64,000 bases of DNA, taken from contig CAVVYM010000008.1 of the NCBI GenBank assembly GCA_963752505.1, positions 62,001 to 126,000 on the forward strand, written 5' to 3'. The translations under genes and the position numbers were made by a program. Under the pieces are notes generated by a model that searched no databases, was not told the DNA's origin, and was given only the letters and a program-made list of their open reading frames with translations. Shown here piece after piece: positions 60,939-64,000 of the stretch. The DNA comes from JACJWR01 sp963752505 (GTDB lineage Bacteria > Actinomycetota > Actinomycetes > S36-B12 > UBA10799). Each line of letters starts with the position of its first letter. Position 1 is the stretch's first letter.

Positions 60939-61217
60939 TCACTTGGCCTTTTCGAGGATCTCGACGACGCGCCAGCGCTTGGTGGCCGACAGCGGTCGCG
61001 TCTCCATGAGGAGCACGCGGTCGCCGACGCCGCACTCGTTGGCCTCGTCGTGAGCCTTCAACTTCGAGGTGCGGCGTACGACCTTGCCGTACAGCGCGTG
61101 CTTGAAGCGGTCCTCGACGGCGACCACGACGGTCTTGTCCATCTTGTCGGACACCACGAGGCCCTCGCGGACCTTGCGATCGCCGCGTTCGGCGGCAGTT
61201 GTGGCCTTGTCGCTCAT
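60939..61217 (-). CDS. rpsQ: 30S ribosomal protein S17
   Basis: 92 residues of OB fold with KMDKTVVVAVEDRFKH. The ATG overlaps the rpmC stop by 4 nt (ATGA). Confidence 0.97.
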   Translation of the reverse strand: MSDKATTAAERGDRKVREGLVVSDKMDKTVVVAVEDRFKHALYGKVVRRTSKLKAHDEANECGVGDRVLLMETRPLSATKRWRVVEILEKAK

Positions 61218-61447
61218 GCCGCACCCTCCGTCTCGGTGACGATGCCGAGCTCGCGCTCGCGCATCACTGTGTAAATGCGTGCGATGTCCTTGCGCACCGC
61301 ACGAAGCCTGCTGTGGTTGTCCAGCTGACCGGTAGCCGCTTGGAAGCGCAGGTTGAACAGCTCCTCCTTGGCTTCCTTCAGCCGGGTCACCAGGTCATCG
61401 GTGTCCAGCGAACGAAGGTCTGCGACCGCGCTCGAATTCTGTGTCAT
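61214..61447 (-). CDS. rpmC: 50S ribosomal protein L29
   Basis: 77 residues of mostly helix (LKEAKEELFNLRFQAATGQL), located at the exit tunnel. The ATG overlaps the rplP stop by 1 nt (TGATG). Confidence 0.97.
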   Translation of the reverse strand: MTQNSSAVADLRSLDTDDLVTRLKEAKEELFNLRFQAATGQLDNHSRLRAVRKDIARIYTVMRERELGIVTETEGAA

Positions 61448-61866
61448 CAGTCCTCACTCACTTCGCGCCGAACGATCCGGCACTTCATGGGCAGCTTGTG
61501 GGCGGCTCGAGTGAGCGCTTCCTGGGCTGTCGTCTCATTCGGGTAGGTCAACTCGAACATCACTCGTCCGGGCTTGACATTGGCCACCCACCACTCCGGT
61601 GATCCCTTACCGGAACCCATGCGGGTTTCGGCAGGCTTCTTGGTCAGCGGGCGGTCCGGGTAGATGTTGATCCAGACCTTGCCGCCGCGTCGGATGTGAC
61701 GGGTGATGGCAATACGGGCGGATTCGATCTGCCGGTTGGTCACGTAGGCGGGCTCGACAGCTTGCAGGCCCCACTCGCCGAACGTCACTCGGTTGCCACC
61801 TTTGGACATTCCCGAGCGCTTGGGGTGGTGCTGCTTGCGGTACTTGACCCTGCGCGGGATGAGCAT
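61447..61866 (-). CDS. rplP: 50S ribosomal protein L16
   Basis: 139 residues beginning MLIPRRVKYRKQHHPKRSGM, with MGSGKGSPEWWVA in the middle. It helps place tRNA in the A site. It lies 6 nt after rpsC. Confidence 0.98.
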   Translation of the reverse strand: MLIPRRVKYRKQHHPKRSGMSKGGNRVTFGEWGLQAVEPAYVTNRQIESARIAITRHIRRGGKVWINIYPDRPLTKKPAETRMGSGKGSPEWWVANVKPGRVMFELTYPNETTAQEALTRAAHKLPMKCRIVRREVSED

Positions 61867-61872
61867 TGTGCC

Positions 61873-62658
61873 TCAGCCCTCCGATCCGGTCGATGCAGTC
61901 GTGGTCTCGTTGCTCCGACGGCCACCGCGACGATCGCCGCGGTCGCGGCCACCGCGACGCCCACCTGGCGGGCCGCTGCGCGTGCGGGCAGCCTGCTGGG
62001 CGCGACGCTCTTCAGGATTCGTCGACACCTCGCCGTGGTAGATCCACACCTTCACGCCGATCTGTCCGAAGGTCGTGCGGGCCTCGTAGAAGCCGTACTG
62101 GATGTCGGCGCGCAGCGTGTGCAGCGGCACCCGGCCTTCGCGGTAGAACTCGGTGCGGCTCATCTCGGCACCACCGAGACGACCGGACACCTGCACGCGG
62201 ATGCCTTGGGCGCCAGCCTTCATGGCGCTCTGCATCGCCTTGCGCATGGCCCGCCGGAACGACACCCGGCTGGCGAGCTGCTCAGCCACGCCCTGCGCGA
62301 CCAACTGGGCATCCACCTCGGGGTTCTTCACCTCGTGAATGTTCAGCTGCACCTGCTTGCCGGTGAGTTTGTCGAGCTTGCCGCGCATGCGCTCGGCCTC
62401 AGTACCCTGCCGACCGATGACGATGCCGGGGCGCGCGGTCCAGATGTCGACGCGCACGCGGTCCCGGGTGCGCTCGATCTCCACCTTCGCGATGCCGGCG
62501 CGGGCGAGTTCGCCCGTAATGAGGCGACGAATCTTGACGTCTTCCTCGACATAGTCGCGGTAGCGCTGACCCGGCTTGGTGCTGTCGGCGAACCAGCGGG
62601 AGTTGAAGTCCGCTGTGATTCCAAGGCGGAAGCCGTTGGGATTGATCTTCTGGCCCAT
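61873..62658 (-). CDS. rpsC: 30S ribosomal protein S3
   Basis: 261 residues, beginning MGQKINPNGFRLGI. A KH domain lies in the first half and the S3 C-terminal domain in the second. The last 50 residues form an Arg/Gly-rich tail (PPGGRRGGRDRGDRRGGR) common in actinobacteria. ATG at 62658 was chosen over the open frame to 62703 because the family starts there. Confidence 0.97.
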   Translation of the reverse strand: MGQKINPNGFRLGITADFNSRWFADSTKPGQRYRDYVEEDVKIRRLITGELARAGIAKVEIERTRDRVRVDIWTARPGIVIGRQGTEAERMRGKLDKLTGKQVQLNIHEVKNPEVDAQLVAQGVAEQLASRVSFRRAMRKAMQSAMKAGAQGIRVQVSGRLGGAEMSRTEFYREGRVPLHTLRADIQYGFYEARTTFGQIGVKVWIYHGEVSTNPEERRAQQAARTRSGPPGGRRGGRDRGDRRGGRRSNETTTASTGSEG

Positions 62659-62662
62659 ACGT

Positions 62663-63016
62663 CTAGTCCTTCTTCCGTGTGCTGGTTCCCGGCTCCACCA
62701 CAACCGTGATGTGGCTGGTGCGCTTCCGAATCCGGTACGCCCGACCCTGTGCCCGCGGACGAAACCGCTTCATGGTCGGTCCCTCGTCCACAAACGCTTC
62801 GCGCACCACCAAGGTGGCCGGATCGAGTTGGTGATTGTGGGCGGCATTGGCAACGGCGCTGTCGAGCACCTTGCCCACCGGCTCGCTCGCGGATTGCGGG
62901 CTGAACCGCAGCAACGCCTGCGCTTCTGCCACTGGCAGCCCGCGAATGAGGTCCACCACTCGGCGGGCCTTCATGGGCGTGACGCGGACGTACCGCGCCT
63001 GGGCCCTGGCTTCCAT
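62663..63016 (-). CDS. rplV: 50S ribosomal protein L22
   Basis: 117 residues (ARYVRVTPMKARRVVDLIRG) with the beta-hairpin that reaches into the exit tunnel (GPTMKRFRPRAQGRAYRI). It starts 97 nt after the rpsS stop. Confidence 0.97.
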   Translation of the reverse strand: MEARAQARYVRVTPMKARRVVDLIRGLPVAEAQALLRFSPQSASEPVGKVLDSAVANAAHNHQLDPATLVVREAFVDEGPTMKRFRPRAQGRAYRIRKRTSHITVVVEPGTSTRKKD

Positions 63017-63112
63017 CCTTGCTCCCTCGTCGTGCGTGAATGTCGTGCTTGCGTGAAATGTGTTGAGCGCGCAGATTGCCCTGGGGGTCTATCTGGCGAC
63101 GACTTTCAGCCG

Positions 63113-63394
63113 TTAGCGGCGTCGAGCCTTGCGGTCATCTTTGACGTGGCCGCGGAAAGTGCGGGTCGGCGCGAACTCGCCGAGCTTGTGGCCAATCATG
63201 TTCTCGGAGATGAATACCGGAACGTGCTTGCGGCCGTCGTGCACCGCGATGGTGTGGCCCAGCATCTCAGGTGTGACCATCGATCGCCGTGACCAGGTCT
63301 TGATCACGTTGTGGGTTCCGTTCGCGTTCTGCTCCTCCACCTTCTTGGCGAGGTGGTCGTCGACGAAGGGACCCTTCTTCAAACTACGCGGCAT
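63113..63394 (-). CDS. rpsS: 30S ribosomal protein S19
   Basis: 93 residues beginning MPRSLKKGPFVDDHLAKKV and containing GHKLGEFAPTRTFRGH. Located in the head of the small subunit. It lies 14 nt after rplB. Confidence 0.98.
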   Translation of the reverse strand: MPRSLKKGPFVDDHLAKKVEEQNANGTHNVIKTWSRRSMVTPEMLGHTIAVHDGRKHVPVFISENMIGHKLGEFAPTRTFRGHVKDDRKARRR

Positions 63395-63408
63395 GCTCAG
63401 TCGTCTCC

Positions 63409-64000
63409 TTAGCGCTTCTTGCCGGTCTTGCGGCGGCGCACGATGTACTTGTCGGAAGGCTTGTTCTTGGCGCGGGTGCGACCTTCGGGCTTGCCGGCGG
63501 GGTTCACCGGGTGACGGCCACCGGACGTCTTACCTTCACCACCACCGTGCGGGTGATCCACCGGGTTCATGGCCACGCCGCGCACCGTCGGGCGCTTGCC
63601 CTTCCAGCGCATGCGGCCAGCCTTGCCCCAGCTGATGTTCGACTGCTCGGCGTTGCCAACCTCGCCCACCGTTGCGCGGCAACGAAGGTCGACGTTGCGG
63701 ATTTCGCCGGAGGGCATGCGCAGTTGCGCGTAGGGACCATCCTTGGCCACCAGTTGCACGCTGGCACCCGCCGAGCGGGCGATCTTGGCGCCACCGCCGG
63801 GGCGCAGTTCCACCGCGTGCACGACGGTACCCGTCGGGATGTTGCGCAGCGGAAGGTTATTGCCCGGCTTGATGTCGGCACTCGGACCGGTCTCCACGCG
63901 AGCGCCCTGGCGCAACTTGGTGGGGGCCAGGATGTACCGCTTGTCGCCATCGGCGAAGTGCAGCAAGGCGATTCGGGCGGTGCGGTTCGGGTCGTACTCG
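63409..64000 (-). CDS. rplB: 50S ribosomal protein L2, C-terminal part
   Basis: The gene runs off the right edge; about 197 residues are present. The frame is open to the end of the window (EYDPNRTARIALL), so the internal ATG at 63966 is not the start. AMNPVDHPHGGGEGK carries the His needed for peptidyl transfer support. It belongs to the rplB-rpsS-rplV-rpsC run of the S10 operon. Confidence 0.97.
   Translation of the reverse strand, partial: EYDPNRTARIALLHFADGDKRYILAPTKLRQGARVETGPSADIKPGNNLPLRNIPTGTVVHAVELRPGGGAKIARSAGASVQLVAKDGPYAQLRMPSGEIRNVDLRCRATVGEVGNAEQSNISWGKAGRMRWKGKRPTVRGVAMNPVDHPHGGGEGKTSGGRHPVNPAGKPEGRTRAKNKPSDKYIVRRRKTGKKR

Overview
The window is a chromosomal segment of a high-GC Gram-positive bacterium, almost certainly Actinomycetota, class Actinomycetes. 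The evidence is a WhiB-family iron-sulfur regulator, a BldM-type response regulator, DUF3017 and DUF6350 membrane proteins, GuaB3, a groES-groEL pair under CIRCE control with a His-rich GroEL tail, frequent GTG starts, and many -10-like TANNNT hexamers 6-7 nt before start codons, as expected for leaderless mRNAs. The genus cannot be named from the sequence. About 72 protein genes were found, most on the minus strand. No rRNA, tRNA, CRISPR array or complete insertion sequence was recognised. Both ends cut a gene: an acyltransferase on the left and rplB on the right.

Layout from left to right. 1-7.8 kb: central metabolism (trpS, NADP-dependent icd, mdh, DUF3017, folD, a two-domain DMT-type exporter), a quinone oxidoreductase-like gene on the plus strand, and a degenerate ArsC/LMW-phosphatase-like gene. 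7.9-14.3 kb: purN-purH behind DUF6350, sucC-sucD, and a stand-alone B12-binding domain protein. 14.4-18.9 kb: a lipase-like gene on the plus strand, an M23 peptidase with a structured leader, pcrA, and a small membrane protein. 19-26.6 kb: the guanine-nucleotide cluster guaB-guaB3-...-guaA, with an aldehyde dehydrogenase and a cholesterol-oxidase-like flavoprotein between guaB3 and guaA. guaB carries an apparent frameshift. 26.6-29.5 kb: a regulatory cluster of a bldM orthologue, an unknown helical-repeat protein, a MerR-B12 regulator with the photoreceptor motif W-x9-EH, and a whiB-like gene. 29.6-31.8 kb: groES-groEL under two CIRCE operators. 31.9-43 kb: a methyltransferase on the plus strand, then a long minus-strand run glmM-glmS-nnr-alr-hydrolase-tsaE-tsaB-rimI-tsaD that joins cell-wall precursor supply, metabolite repair and the t6A tRNA modification complex. 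43-48.7 kb: rplM-rpsI and infA-rpmJ-rpsM-rpsK-rpsD-rpoA-rplQ-truA. 48.9-52 kb: an accessory island (GNAT plus ATP-grasp pair, DUF222/HNH nuclease) between infA and map. 52-64 kb: map, adk and secY, then a YheT-like hydrolase inserted before the S10/spc ribosomal protein operon, rplO back to rplB.

Minus-strand genes are tightly packed, with many 4-nt ATGA or GTGA stop/start overlaps. Strong intrinsic hairpins end whiB/groEL (29593-29628) and rplO (56672-56723). Points most worth checking are the guaB frameshift, the MerR-B12 regulator beside bldM and whiB, the ArsC-like protein lacking its catalytic cysteine, the structured leader of the M23 gene, the duplicated metal-site motif in methionine aminopeptidase, and TAG stop codons that double as the first half of the next gene's -10 box.
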